Of a DNA stretch of 64,000 nt, positions 8,821 through 17,886 are shown piece by piece (positions within the stretch are counted from its first letter, which is position 1; every line of letters starts with the position of its first letter). Under the pieces are notes generated by a model that was not told where the DNA came from, did no database searches, and saw nothing but the letters and a program-made list of their open reading frames with translations. Location: assembly GCA_023416515.1 (NCBI GenBank), contig JAEZHP010000059.1, positions 23,646 through 87,645 of the forward strand, read 5' to 3'. Position numbers and translations under genes: made by a program. The DNA is from Pseudomonadota bacterium. Its GTDB lineage: Bacteria; Pseudomonadota; Alphaproteobacteria; Sphingomonadales; Sphingomonadaceae.

Positions 8821-9297
8821 TCAGCGATGGTGCGTGTCGTCCGCGCCATGCTCGACCTGCTCCGCGCCGGTCCCGACCACCTGGCGGCGGCGCGTGCAGC
8901 TCGCGAGCTCGGCCTCCTCGCCATGATCCTCGGAAAGGATTCGGGCTTCTTCGCCGTCCGCGGCCCAGATGATCGCCGGTTCCTGTTCGGATCCGATGGA
9001 GCGGTAGCGCATCCCCAGATAGGCCCAGTCGGCCTTGAGGTCGTATCGGCGATTGGCGAACCACAAGGTGGCGGTGGAGCGGGGACCCGGAGCCGCCCCC
9101 GGAACCATGACGCTCCCCGCCGGCTGGTAGCCCTGACCGTTGAACAGGATCCTGGCCTCGCCGGCGCTCCCGCCATCGCTCGGCCGGCAATCGTAGACGA
9201 GGCCCTGCACCGGTTCGGGACCGGCCTGGTGAGTCGCGCATCCGCCGAGCAGGGCAAGCGGCACAAGGCCGGCGGCGGCAGCCAGGTTCAAGTGCAT
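8821..9297 (-). CDS. Small lipoprotein, possibly MliC-like
   Basis: This is a 158-residue predicted lipoprotein with signal LAAAAGLVPLALLGGCATH, whose Cys19 would be lipidated. The mature part starts with YDCRPSDGG, has an Ala-rich beta-strand pattern and LKADWAYLGMRYRS, and a late Cys (ELASCTR). This layout, with paired Cys and a G-x-RY motif near the middle, resembles MliC-type lysozyme inhibitors. The similarity is weak and the function is inferred. The start at 9297 is chosen because it gives a proper lipoprotein signal; the longer frame adds an unrelated basic extension. Its C-terminal tail is His/Glu-rich. Confidence 0.65.
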   Translation of the reverse strand: MHLNLAAAAGLVPLALLGGCATHQAGPEPVQGLVYDCRPSDGGSAGEARILFNGQGYQPAGSVMVPGAAPGPRSTATLWFANRRYDLKADWAYLGMRYRSIGSEQEPAIIWAADGEEARILSEDHGEEAELASCTRRRQVVGTGAEQVEHGADDTHHR

Positions 9298-9375
9298 GAG
9301 TTCCCCGGGACAGGCTCTGCTGGACGCGGACATCATGCGATGACGCGCCATCCGGGGCAAGGCTCGAGCCCAGGC

Positions 9376-9720
9376 CTAGGCGAGCGCTCGCTCGACGAGG
9401 TCCTCGGGCTGAAGGCCGAGCCGGCGCATGTGCGCGCAGATTTCCGGCCAGCGCTCGTTGAGGAAGGTATCGCGCTCGTTGGTGCGCAGCCTGTCGGCGG
9501 CACCGCTGGCGACGAACATCCCGACGCCGCGCTTCACGATGACGAGCCCTTCCTCCTGGAAGGTCTGATAAGCCTTGGCCACCGTCAGCGGGTTGGCGCC
9601 GCATTCGGCAGCGAGGCTTCGGACGGAGGGGAGTGGATCGCCGTCGGCAACCGTCCCATCGAGAATCATCGCGGCAATGCGGTCCCGAAGCCGCAAATAG
9701 ACGGGACGTTCTTCGCTCAT
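9376..9720 (-). CDS. GntR-family transcriptional regulator (YtrA-like)
   Basis: This is a short GntR regulator of 114 residues: a wHTH (PVYLRLRDRIAAMILDG, LPSVRSLAAECGANPLTVAK, EEGLVIVKRGVGMFVA) plus a small helical tail. That is the YtrA subfamily architecture without a large effector domain. The ATG at 9720 directly precedes the domain. An ATG 36 bases upstream would run into the palindromic site in the promoter and is less likely. YtrA-type regulators often control ABC transporters, but none is adjacent here, so the regulon is unknown. Confidence 0.85.
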   Translation of the reverse strand: MSEERPVYLRLRDRIAAMILDGTVADGDPLPSVRSLAAECGANPLTVAKAYQTFQEEGLVIVKRGVGMFVASGAADRLRTNERDTFLNERWPEICAHMRRLGLQPEDLVERALA

Positions 9721-9730
9721 GGCGTGATGC

Positions 9731-9742
9731 TGTACTAATACA
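9731..9742. promoter_or_regulatory. Candidate operator of the GntR regulator
   Basis: TGTACTAATACA is a near-perfect 12-bp dyad (one mismatched pair) 10 bp upstream of the GntR start codon. Its size and position fit autoregulation by a YtrA-type GntR protein. Binding is inferred. Confidence 0.4.
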
Positions 9743-9799
9743 CTGGGTGAGGTCAAGCGTCTTATTTGCTGAACGCCAGATTAATCGCCCATAGATGGG

Positions 9800-10372
9800 T
9801 CACCAGCGCGAAATGACCTCGTCGAGCGGCGGGCGTGCCCGCTCCTCGAGCGCCATCCCCGGCGTTCCAATGTAGATGAAGCCGGCGATCGACTCCGATT
9901 CGTTTCCGAAACCATCGCGGACTTTCGCCGAATAGGCCGCCCAGCCCGTGATCCATCCGGCGGTGTACCCAAGGGCATGGGCGGCATGTTCGAGGTTCAT
10001 TGCCGCCGCGCCGCAAGACAGCTGCTGCTCCCAGAGCGGAATCTTGGCGCTCTCCTTCGGACTGAACAGGACCACCACCAGCTCCGGCGCCTGGAATGCG
10101 AGACGCGCGATCGCTTCGGCGGTCGCTTCGCTCGGCTCCCCTTGCTCGGCCCGATAGGCGGCGAAGAGAAGGTCGGAGAAGGCTCCGCGCCGCTCGCGAG
10201 GAACATGGACGAAGCGCCACGGGTGGAGCTTGCCATGGTCGGGCGTTCGGGCGGCGATGCTCAGGATCCGCGCCAGTTCGTCCGCGCTCGGGCCGGGCTC
10301 GATCATGTCGCGCGGCCTTCCCGATCGACGGGTCTCCAGAAGCGACAGGGGCGTTGAGCGGTCGTTGAGCAT
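9800..10372 (-). CDS. Nitroreductase family protein (YdjA-like)
   Basis: This is a flavin-dependent oxidoreductase of about 190 residues, close to the short NfsB/YdjA subgroup. The N-terminus LLETRRSGRPRDMIEP holds the Arg residues that bind the FMN phosphate, and APDHGKLHPWRFV-type sequence follows (RTPDHGKLHPWRFV). The C-terminal FIYIGTP region completes the fold. It would be a cytoplasmic dimer using NAD(P)H; its substrate is unknown. It is transcribed away from the POT transporter and alongside the GntR gene. Confidence 0.88.
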   Translation of the reverse strand: MLNDRSTPLSLLETRRSGRPRDMIEPGPSADELARILSIAARTPDHGKLHPWRFVHVPRERRGAFSDLLFAAYRAEQGEPSEATAEAIARLAFQAPELVVVLFSPKESAKIPLWEQQLSCGAAAMNLEHAAHALGYTAGWITGWAAYSAKVRDGFGNESESIAGFIYIGTPGMALEERARPPLDEVISRW

Positions 10373-10501
10373 AGGCAGTAGCGCCTATCAGGCGCCCCGC
10401 CCCTCAACAATCCCGCTTGGCAAGTGTGATTCTGCCACTAGTGTGCGCGGCCTGAACGCCGCGGAAAAGCGGCCTGTGACAAGATTGAGGAGGCCGGCCC
10501 C

Positions 10502-12121
10502 ATGGCGACCAACCCACAATATGCAGCCGAGGCGCAGCGGACCATCGTGGGTCACCCGCGCGGCCTGTTCGTGCTGTTCTTCGCCGAGATGTGGGAGCGC
10601 TTCTCCTACTACGGCATGCGCGCGCTGCTGATCTTCTATCTCACTCAGCATTGGCTGTTCTCGGACGAGCGCTCGGGCATCATCTACGGCGCCTACACGG
10701 CGCTGGTCTACATCACCCCGGTTTTGGGCGGGTATCTTGCCGACCGTTATATCGGGCAGCGCAAGGCGGTGCTTTACGGGGCCGTCCTGCTCACTTTCGG
10801 CCACTTCCTGATGGGCTTCGAGGGGTCCGGCGGGCAGGATGCCGCAAGCCTCAGCCTGTTCTGGCTAGCCCTCTCCTTCATCATCGTCGGCTCCGGCTTC
10901 CTCAAGGCCAACATCTCGGTCATCGTCGGCCAGCTCTATCCGCGCACCGACGTCCGCCGCGACGGCGCCTACACGATCTTCTACATGGGCATTAACCTCG
11001 GCGCCGCGCTCGGCTCGCTGCTGTGCGGCTATCTGGGGCAGACCTATGGCTGGTCCTACGGCTTCGGAGCCGCCGGCGTCGGCATGCTTCTCGGCCTGCT
11101 GGTCTTCATCTGGGGCAAGCCGCTCCTGATGGGCCGCGGCGAGGCGCCGGATCCTGAGGCGCTGCGCCGGCCGGTCGCGGGCATCAAGCTGGAATGGCTG
11201 ATCTATCTCATCGGCTTCGCTGCCGTGATCGGCATCTGGCAGCTCATCCAGTACCAGGAAGTGATCGGCTGGCTGCTGATGGTCGCCGGCGTCATCCTCG
11301 TCGGTTACGTTCTGACCCACGCGGTGACGAAGCTCGACCGTGAGGATCGCGACCGCATCTTCGCGGCGATGTTCCTCATCTTCGGCTCGATCCTGTTCTG
11401 GGCCCTGTTCGAGCAGGCGGGCTCCTCGCTCAACCTGTTCACCGACCGCTCGGTCGACCGCAACATGCTCGGCTGGGAAGTCCCGGCGTCGATGTTCCAG
11501 TCGATCAACGCGATCTACATCGTGCTTCTCGCCCCGCTGTTCGCGGCTCTGTGGGTGTGGCTCGGTCGGCGCGGGCTTGAGCCTTCGGCTCCCGCCAAGT
11601 TCGGCCTCGGCCTGCTTCAGCTCGGCCTCGGCTTCCTGGTCCTCGTGTGGGGAAGCCAGGCTGCCGGCATGGAGAACATGACCCCGGTCATCTTCATCTT
11701 CCTCATCTACCTGCTGCACACCACCGGCGAGCTCTGCCTGTCGCCGGTCGGCCTCAGCGCGATGAACCGCCTGGCCCCGGCGCACATGGCGTCGCTGATC
11801 ATGGGCACCTGGTTCTTCGCCTCGGCAACCGGCAATTTCGCGGCCGGCCTGATCGCGGCGGCGACCGGTTCGGAAGCGGCCTCGGGCGAAGGCGCGGGCA
11901 AGGAGACCGTGCTCGACGTCTACAGCACCGTCGGCTGGGTCGCGATCGGAGTGGGCGTCGCGGTGGTCGCGATCTCGCCGCTGATCAGGAAGCTGATGCA
12001 CCTCGACACGCTGCGCGACGCCGATGAGCTTGCCGGCTATCAGGAAGTCGGCGGCGATCACGGCCAGGACGCCGGTCTGTTCCCCCAGCGTGAGACCAAG
12101 CTCGGAAAGGATCCCGCCTGA
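10502..12121 (+). CDS. POT-family proton-dependent oligopeptide transporter
   Basis: This is an inner-membrane di/tripeptide:H+ symporter of 539 residues with 12-14 predicted TM helices. The POT signature ExxER is at Glu29-Glu32-Arg33 in FFAEMWERFSYYGMRALL. A second signature is visible near residues 150-165 (YTIFYMGINLGAALGSLLCG). A strong GAGGAGG site precedes the ATG. The stop overlaps the next start by one base (TGATG), linking peptide import with two exported amidohydrolases, which suggests a peptide or amino-acid-derivative scavenging operon. Confidence 0.95.
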   Translation: MATNPQYAAEAQRTIVGHPRGLFVLFFAEMWERFSYYGMRALLIFYLTQHWLFSDERSGIIYGAYTALVYITPVLGGYLADRYIGQRKAVLYGAVLLTFGHFLMGFEGSGGQDAASLSLFWLALSFIIVGSGFLKANISVIVGQLYPRTDVRRDGAYTIFYMGINLGAALGSLLCGYLGQTYGWSYGFGAAGVGMLLGLLVFIWGKPLLMGRGEAPDPEALRRPVAGIKLEWLIYLIGFAAVIGIWQLIQYQEVIGWLLMVAGVILVGYVLTHAVTKLDREDRDRIFAAMFLIFGSILFWALFEQAGSSLNLFTDRSVDRNMLGWEVPASMFQSINAIYIVLLAPLFAALWVWLGRRGLEPSAPAKFGLGLLQLGLGFLVLVWGSQAAGMENMTPVIFIFLIYLLHTTGELCLSPVGLSAMNRLAPAHMASLIMGTWFFASATGNFAAGLIAAATGSEAASGEGAGKETVLDVYSTVGWVAIGVGVAVVAISPLIRKLMHLDTLRDADELAGYQEVGGDHGQDAGLFPQRETKLGKDPA

Positions 12122-13521
12122 TGAAGTCATTGCTGCTGGCCGTGGCGGCCACTGCGTTACTCGCAGGGTGTGCCACGGCCGGGGGGCAGCAGCAGCCGGC
12201 GCAGAGCGCGCAGGCGCAGCAGCAGCCTTCGTCGCCGCGGGTCGCGGATCCTTATCCCTCGACCTACCACCCCTATCCGGGCGTGGTCACCGCGATCACC
12301 AACGCGACGATCTTCGACGGTGAAGGCGGCCGCATCGACAATGGCACGATCGTCCTCGCCGAAGGCCGAATCCTCGCCCTCGGCGGCGCCGACACGGCGA
12401 TCCCGGCCGGCGCCACCCGGATCGACGGCAACGGCCGCTGGGTGACCCCCGGCGTCATCGACATCCACAGCCACCTCGGCGACTATCCGAGCCCGGCCGT
12501 CGAGGCTCACCAGGACGGCAACGAGGTCACCAGCCCGGTCCGACTCGAGGTCTGGGCCGAGCACAGCATCTGGCCGCAGGATCCCGGCTTCAGCCGCGCG
12601 CTCGCCAACGGCGGAATCACCACTCTTCACGTCCTGCCCGGCTCCGCCAACTTGTTCGGCGGCCGCGGCGTCACATTGCGCAACGTCCCTGCGCGCACCT
12701 ACCAGCAGATGCGCTTCCCGGGCGCGCCGCGCAGCCTCAAGATGGCGTGCGGCGAGAATCCGAAGCGAGTCTACGGCAGCCGCAACCAGATGCCTCAGAC
12801 CCGAATGGGCAATGTCGCGCTGATGCGGCAGACCTGGCAGCGCGCGGTCGAATATCGCGATCGCGTCCGCCGCGACCCGAGCACGCCCCGCGATTTCGCG
12901 ATGGAAACGCTGGTCGAGGTGCTTAACGGCGAGATCCTCGTCCAGAACCATTGCTACCGCGCCGACGAGATGGCGATCATGCTCGACATGGCGCAGGAGT
13001 TCGGCTTCCGCATCGCCAGTTTCCACCACGCGGTCGAGGCCTACAAGATCGCCGATCTGCTCCGGGAACGCGGCACTTGCGCGTCGGTCTGGGCCGATTG
13101 GTGGGGCTTCAAATTGGAAGCCTATGACGCGGTCAACGAGAATGCTCCGTTGCTCCACAATGCCGGCGCCTGCACGATCATCCACTCGGACGATCCCAAC
13201 GGCATCCAGCGTCTCAACCAGGAAGCCGCCAAGGCGCTCGCCGACGGCCGCCGCATCGGCATCCAGATCAGCGACGAGACGGCTTGGCGCTGGCTTGCAA
13301 TCAACCCGGCGACCGCGCTCGGCATCGCCGACGAAACCGGTTCGCTGCGGCCGGGCAAGCGCGCCGACGTCGTCCTGTGGAACGGCAATCCGTTCAGCGT
13401 CTACACCCGCCCGCAGCAGGTGTGGATCGATGGCGCGCTCCTTTACGACATGAACAACCCGCAACTCCGTCCGGTCTCCGACTTCGAACTCGGCCAGCCC
13501 GGCGAAGGGGACACGAAATGA
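12121..13521 (+). CDS. Amidohydrolase-family lipoprotein
   Basis: This predicted secreted metal-dependent hydrolase has 466 residues and a lipoprotein signal ending LLAGC (Cys17). The amidohydrolase barrel shows the metal-binding HxH at His116/His118 (VIDIHSHLGD), further His in SFHHAVEAYK and the late Asp in IIHSDDPNG. The C-terminal beta-sandwich half closes with GSLRPGKRADVVLWNGNPF. It is the second gene of a three-gene operon with the POT transporter. It could process peptides or imides outside the cytoplasm before import. The exact substrate is unknown. Confidence 0.9.
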   Translation: MKSLLLAVAATALLAGCATAGGQQQPAQSAQAQQQPSSPRVADPYPSTYHPYPGVVTAITNATIFDGEGGRIDNGTIVLAEGRILALGGADTAIPAGATRIDGNGRWVTPGVIDIHSHLGDYPSPAVEAHQDGNEVTSPVRLEVWAEHSIWPQDPGFSRALANGGITTLHVLPGSANLFGGRGVTLRNVPARTYQQMRFPGAPRSLKMACGENPKRVYGSRNQMPQTRMGNVALMRQTWQRAVEYRDRVRRDPSTPRDFAMETLVEVLNGEILVQNHCYRADEMAIMLDMAQEFGFRIASFHHAVEAYKIADLLRERGTCASVWADWWGFKLEAYDAVNENAPLLHNAGACTIIHSDDPNGIQRLNQEAAKALADGRRIGIQISDETAWRWLAINPATALGIADETGSLRPGKRADVVLWNGNPFSVYTRPQQVWIDGALLYDMNNPQLRPVSDFELGQPGEGDTK

Positions 13522-14924
13522 AGGGCCTGACCCTGCTCAAGGCCGCGGCGGCGGCTGGCGCGCTGATGATCGGAACGGCGCCTGCTCTCGCTCAGACGAT
13601 CGCGATCACCAACGGCCGCGTCGTGATCGGCGATGGCAGCGATCCGATCGATCGCGGCACCGTCGTCATCCGCAACGGTCGGGTCGTCGCGGCCGGCGCG
13701 GGCGTCGCAGTTCCGGCCGGCGCTCAGGTCATTGACGCCAACGGTCGCTGGGTCACCCCCGGCCTGGTTTCGGGCTTCTCGCGCATCGGCCTCGCCGAGG
13801 TCGACGCTGCAAGCAGCAGCAACGACACGAGCGCAAGGAACAGCCCGTTCAGTGCGGCGATCGACGTCGCTCCGGTCGTCAATCCGCAGGCGTCTGCGAT
13901 CGCGGTCAATCGCGCCGCGGGAGTCACCCGCGCCGTGGTCGCGCCCGAAGCTGGCTCGAGCATGTTCGGCGGCCAGGGGGCGGTTATCGACCTCGGCTCC
14001 GACATGGATCCGATCACCCGCCGCCGCGCCTTCCAATATGTCGAGTTCGGCGAAGCCGGCGGCCAGCGTGCCGGCGGAAGCCGCGCCTCGGCGCACGCCT
14101 TGTTGCGCAACGCCCTGCGCGAGGCCGGTCAGCTTCGGGTCAATATTCCGGGCCGAAGCGGCCGTGAACGGCCCGATGCGACCGGCGACCAGCCGATGCT
14201 GGAGGATCAGCCCGACTTCCGGATGTTCGAGCCGACTCGGGAGCGCGCCAGCGACGTCTTGCTGACCCGCTTCGACGCCGCCGCGCTCGTTCCGGTCGTC
14301 CGCGGCGAGCAGATTCTGCTCGTCCATGTCGAGCGGGCGAGTGACATCCTTCAGACGCTCGCGCTGAAGCGCGAATTCCCGAACCTGCGCATTGTGCTGG
14401 TCGGAGCGACCGAGGGCTGGCGCGTGGCGGACCAGATCCGCGCCGCCGGAGTACCGGTCATCGCCAACGCGCTCAACGACCTGCCGGCGACGTTCGAGCA
14501 GCTTGCCGCCACTCAATCCAATGTCGGGCGGATGCGCGCCGCCGGAGTGACGGTCGGAATCGGGCACATCAATGACGACGAGACCCGCCAGATCCGGCTG
14601 ATGCCGCAATATGCCGGCAACCTCGTCGCGCTGACGCGGATTCCCGGTGCCACCGGATTGAGCTGGAACGAGGCGTTCGCCGCTATCAGCTCGCGTCCGG
14701 CCGAGGCGATGGGTCTCGGGGCCGAGATCGGCTCGCTTCGCCCGGGCCGGCGCGCCGACGTGGTGATCTGGGACGGCGATCCGCTCGAGCTTTCGACGGG
14801 CGTCCAGGCGGTGTGGATCGACGGCGTCCAGCAAAGCCTCGAGAACCGCCAGACCCGCCTTCGCGACCGCTATCGCACTCCGACCGAAGGTGCCCTCCCG
14901 CACGCCTACTCGCCGCGGCAATAG
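13518..14924 (+). CDS. Amidohydrolase-like secreted protein with degenerate metal site
   Basis: The 468-residue protein has a Sec signal (GALMIGTAPALAQ). It is a clear relative of the preceding gene: both begin the domain with an ITN(G/A) strand, have NGRWVTPG, and end with GSLRPGRRADVVIWDGDPL. However, the HxH of the first enzyme is replaced by F87 and R89 (VTPGLVSGFSRIG), and the late HSDD motif reads GHINDDE. It may be a pseudo-enzyme partner or use different ligands. The start codon overlaps the previous stop (ATGA), so the pair is translationally coupled. Confidence 0.88.
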   Translation: MKGLTLLKAAAAAGALMIGTAPALAQTIAITNGRVVIGDGSDPIDRGTVVIRNGRVVAAGAGVAVPAGAQVIDANGRWVTPGLVSGFSRIGLAEVDAASSSNDTSARNSPFSAAIDVAPVVNPQASAIAVNRAAGVTRAVVAPEAGSSMFGGQGAVIDLGSDMDPITRRRAFQYVEFGEAGGQRAGGSRASAHALLRNALREAGQLRVNIPGRSGRERPDATGDQPMLEDQPDFRMFEPTRERASDVLLTRFDAAALVPVVRGEQILLVHVERASDILQTLALKREFPNLRIVLVGATEGWRVADQIRAAGVPVIANALNDLPATFEQLAATQSNVGRMRAAGVTVGIGHINDDETRQIRLMPQYAGNLVALTRIPGATGLSWNEAFAAISSRPAEAMGLGAEIGSLRPGRRADVVIWDGDPLELSTGVQAVWIDGVQQSLENRQTRLRDRYRTPTEGALPHAYSPRQ

Positions 14925-14943
14925 GGCCGGGGGCTAACGATCG

Positions 14944-14973
14944 TTGTCATCCCCGCTTTCGCGGAAATGACAA
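14944..14973. repeat. REP-like palindrome between convergent genes
   Basis: TTGTCAT and ATGACAA arms with an inner CCGC/GCGG stem and a 4-base loop form a 30-bp palindrome, with only a CC/AA internal mismatch. It lies between the convergent amidohydrolase and symporter genes. The end sequence TGTCATCCCCGC is shared with the larger element at 29399. It is likely a dispersed repeat doubling as a terminator. Confidence 0.7.
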
Positions 14974-14982
14974 AAGCGGGCC

Positions 14983-16302
14983 CTACTCGCCGCCAGCCAG
15001 CAGCTCGTCCTGCTCGCTGGTTGCTTCCCCGGCCCGGAAGCCGCTGATCCGCGCCGCGGTCGAGCTCGCCGCGACGTCCATGCTGACATTGCCCAGCGTC
15101 CGGATGATGTCCGGCAGAACCTCGACTGCGATGAGCAGGGCGAGCGGTTCGATCGGCAGGCCCATCGCGATGCAGATCGGAGCGATCGAGGTGACGAAGC
15201 TCGCCTGGCCCGGGATTCCGACCGCGCCCATCGTCGTGGTTGCCGCAGCCGCGATCCCGATCGCGATCTGCGCTGCGGTCAGCTCGTAGCCGAACCAGTA
15301 GGCGATGTAGATCGCCACCGCGAGGTTCATCGCCGGCCCGGTCGCCCGGAACACCGCCACCGCCATCGGCAGCGCCACTCCGGAGGCCGCCACCGGCACT
15401 CGGAGCCGTTCGGCGGACTTGAGCATCGCGGGGAGGGTGGCGAGCGACGATTGGGTGCTGAACGCGATTCCCTGGGTCGGGGCGATGGCGCGGGTGAAAC
15501 GGCCGAGCGGCAGGCGCGCGCCGATCAGCGCCAGCGGCCATGCGGCGAGCCAGATCACCACCCCCACCGCCGACACGATCAGGACATAATGGAGCAGGGC
15601 GCCGAATGCCCCGCCGCCGGCGCGCGCGCCGACCACATAGGCAAGTGCGAACACCCCGATCGGGGCGATCCACAAGATCCAGTTGATGACGATCAGCATC
15701 GTGTCGGCGATCGCCTGGAACAGGCCCACCAGCCGCTCGCGTGGCTCCTCCGGCAGCCGGACCACCGCGAACGCGAAGACCATCGTGAACAGGATGAGCG
15801 GAAGGATGGCGTCCTCGGCGGCCGCGGCGATCACGTTGCTCGGCACGATGGACTGCAGGAAGTCGCCGAAGCTCGGCGCTCCGCCCACGCTCTCCGTGCT
15901 GGCGCTGAGCGCGCCGCGAAGCGCCGCCGCCGATTCCGCGGGCAGCGGGAAGAGGTTCAGGAACAGCGGAGTCAGAACGGCGGCAGTGATCGCCGATATC
16001 CATAGCAGCGACACGAACAGGACCAGCGCCCGCCAAGCCAGGGTGCTCGCCCGCGCCGCGGCCGCCGACGCCGCGATACCCGTGACCAGCAGCGACACGA
16101 CGAGCGGGACGATCGTCATTCGAAGCGCGTTGAGCCACATGCCGCCGATCGGCTCGGCCAGTTCGACCGATCGATCGACCCAGGCCGCTCCGCTCGCGAC
16201 GACGGCGATACCTGCTGCGAGGCCGAGAACGAGCGCGACGAGGATTCGGGCGGGCTGCGACAAGGGCTGCTCCTTGGACAAACGAGCGCGTCGGTTAGCC
16301 AA
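14983..16302 (-). CDS. Dicarboxylate/amino acid:cation symporter (DAACS family)
   Basis: This is an inner-membrane Na+ or H+ coupled symporter of the GltP/DctA fold, 439 residues. Family landmarks include the N-terminal membrane segments (ILVALVLGLAAGIAV), the hairpin serine-rich stretch FSTQSSLATLPAML (the STQSSLATLP signature of DAACS proteins), and the TM7/HP2 region PMAVAVFRATGPAMNLAVAIYIA with TTTMGAVGIPGQASFV. Substrate choice between glutamate/aspartate, C4-dicarboxylates or others cannot be decided. It stands alone. Confidence 0.93.
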   Translation of the reverse strand: MANRRARLSKEQPLSQPARILVALVLGLAAGIAVVASGAAWVDRSVELAEPIGGMWLNALRMTIVPLVVSLLVTGIAASAAAARASTLAWRALVLFVSLLWISAITAAVLTPLFLNLFPLPAESAAALRGALSASTESVGGAPSFGDFLQSIVPSNVIAAAAEDAILPLILFTMVFAFAVVRLPEEPRERLVGLFQAIADTMLIVINWILWIAPIGVFALAYVVGARAGGGAFGALLHYVLIVSAVGVVIWLAAWPLALIGARLPLGRFTRAIAPTQGIAFSTQSSLATLPAMLKSAERLRVPVAASGVALPMAVAVFRATGPAMNLAVAIYIAYWFGYELTAAQIAIGIAAAATTTMGAVGIPGQASFVTSIAPICIAMGLPIEPLALLIAVEVLPDIIRTLGNVSMDVAASSTAARISGFRAGEATSEQDELLAGGE

Positions 16303-16374
16303 CTTTGCCCATGCCGCAAGCCGAGCCGCACCGGATTGGAACGGTCGTTCAATTCCGGGCGAATTTGAAGCGAA

Positions 16375-16728
16375 TTATTCTCCCGGAGGGCGGGGAAGCG
16401 TCGTCTGCTCGCTCTCGTCGCGCACCCACTTCGCATAAGCAGGCAGGGCGGAGGCTATCGGCCACACCACGGCCGCCGGAACGTCGTAACTGTGAAGCTC
16501 GGCGAGCCGGGCGATCAGGCTGTCGGCAACGTCCGCCCGCGTCTTGAACAAGGCGGCGACTTCCTCGCCCTGCTCGATGGCGCCCTGCCAGCGATAGATG
16601 GAGCGGCAGGTGCCGAGGATATTGGCACAGGCCGCGAGGCGCTCGTCGACGAGCGTCCGTGCGATGCGATCGGCCTCGTCCGGGTCCGCGAAGGTCGCGT
16701 AGACGGTGACGATCGCCGCTTCGCTCAT
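16375..16728 (-). CDS. cutA: Divalent-cation tolerance protein CutA
   Basis: This 117-residue protein is of the CutA1 family, which forms very stable trimers of ferredoxin-like fold and is linked to copper tolerance by genetics. Typical sequence is visible (VTVYATFADPDEADRIARTL, ERLAACANI, SIYRWQGAIEQGEEVAALFKT, ELHSYDVP). The ATG at 16728 overlaps the ctaA stop (ATGA). A much longer open frame reads on through ctaA but is a shadow. Confidence 0.95.
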   Translation of the reverse strand: MSEAAIVTVYATFADPDEADRIARTLVDERLAACANILGTCRSIYRWQGAIEQGEEVAALFKTRADVADSLIARLAELHSYDVPAAVVWPIASALPAYAKWVRDESEQTTLPRPPGE

Positions 16729-17780
16729 GCCGCGGCGGGGACCCTGCGCAGTCCCAGCTTGTGCGCCGTCACGAGCAGAGTGGCGAGGAGGAGCGCCGCC
16801 ATGCCCTGGTGGGCAACCCCGATCCACAGCTCCACCCCGGTGAGGATGGTGAGGATGCCGAGCTGGATCTGGACGAGCACCGCCAGGGCAAGAATTCCGC
16901 CCTGCCGCTTGTGGCCGTCCTGCCAGGCCCGAAGGGCGAGCAATCCGATCACCGCCGCCGCGACGAAGGCGAGCCAGCGGTGGATGAACTGCACGGTGAC
17001 GGGATTGTCGACGAAGTTGCGAAGCGCGGGCTGGAGCCACTCGGCCGCGCGCGGGTAGATCTCGTCTCCCATTAACGGCCAGGAGTTGAACGCATAGCCG
17101 GCCTCGAGGCCGGCGACATAGGCGCCGAACAGCATCTGCAGGAACAGCAGGCACAGTGCCCAGGTCGCGGTCAACGTTAACCGCGCAGGCCTCGCGACGG
17201 GTGACCTGGCAAGCGCTCGCAGATCGAGCGCGACCCAGATCAGGGCGCCGAAGATGGTGAGCGCCGTGAGCAGGTGAACGGCAAGGCGGATATGGCTCAC
17301 CTCCGGAACGTCGACGAGCCCGGAGGCCACCATCCACCAGCCGATCGCGCCCTGCAGGCCGCCCAGCGCGAGCAGGCCGACGAGCTTCCAGCCATAGCCG
17401 CTCGGGATCGCGCGCTTCACCGCGAACCATGCCAGCGGAAGCGCGAAGGCGAGGCCGATCACCCGCCCGAGCAGCCGGTGGATATATTCCCAGAAGAAGA
17501 TGAACTTGAAATCGTCCATCGTCATGCCGCGATTGACCAGCTGATATTGCGGGCTCCCGCGATAGAGGTCGAACTCCCGCTGCCAGTCCGCCGCGCTCAA
17601 CGGCGGAATGGTCCCGCTCACCGGTTCCCAGCGCGTGATCGACAGTCCGGACTCGGTGAGTCGAGTGATCCCGCCGACCACGATCATGATGAAGACGAGC
17701 GCGGCGACGGCCAGCAGCCAGTTGGAGATCGCGCGGGGGCGGGTCACGGCGGAGTTGGGTGCGTGCATGGCCCCGGCCAT
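16725..17780 (-). CDS. ctaA: Heme A synthase (CtaA/COX15 family)
   Basis: This inner-membrane enzyme oxidises the C8 methyl of heme O to give heme A for aa3-type cytochrome oxidase. The 351-residue protein has eight TM helices in two four-helix halves. The four conserved heme-ligand His are visible in EYIHRLLGR, IRLAVHLLTA, QFIHRWLA and GVAHQGMA. The alphaproteobacterial/COX15-type N-terminus GGITRLTESGLSITRWEPVSG is clear. cutA is coupled downstream. Confidence 0.96.
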   Translation of the reverse strand: MAGAMHAPNSAVTRPRAISNWLLAVAALVFIMIVVGGITRLTESGLSITRWEPVSGTIPPLSAADWQREFDLYRGSPQYQLVNRGMTMDDFKFIFFWEYIHRLLGRVIGLAFALPLAWFAVKRAIPSGYGWKLVGLLALGGLQGAIGWWMVASGLVDVPEVSHIRLAVHLLTALTIFGALIWVALDLRALARSPVARPARLTLTATWALCLLFLQMLFGAYVAGLEAGYAFNSWPLMGDEIYPRAAEWLQPALRNFVDNPVTVQFIHRWLAFVAAAVIGLLALRAWQDGHKRQGGILALAVLVQIQLGILTILTGVELWIGVAHQGMAALLLATLLVTAHKLGLRRVPAAA

Positions 17781-17827
17781 ATGGCCGTTCCGGCCGGCGC
17801 TGCCAATGACGGAACTTTAAGTCCCAT

Positions 17828-17862
17828 GTTATATTGTCACGGGTGGATCGATACCTTATAAC
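17828..17862. promoter_or_regulatory. Candidate Zur/Fur operator upstream of merC
   Basis: GTTATA (17828-17833) and TATAAC (17857-17862) are inverted half-sites in the merC promoter region. GTTATATTGTCAC itself is an imperfect dyad. GTTATA/TATAAC halves resemble Zur boxes of alphaproteobacteria, and a Fur/Zur-family gene is the second gene of this operon. The 23-bp spacing is longer than a single box, so these may be two sites. Confidence 0.4.
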
Positions 17863-17886
17863 AGCTTCGGGAAGGACTGGTTCGAA

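Noticed and set aside
13443..14921. Antisense frame over the second amidohydrolase
   Set aside because: No domain is recognisable and the sense strand has a clear coupled start and family features.
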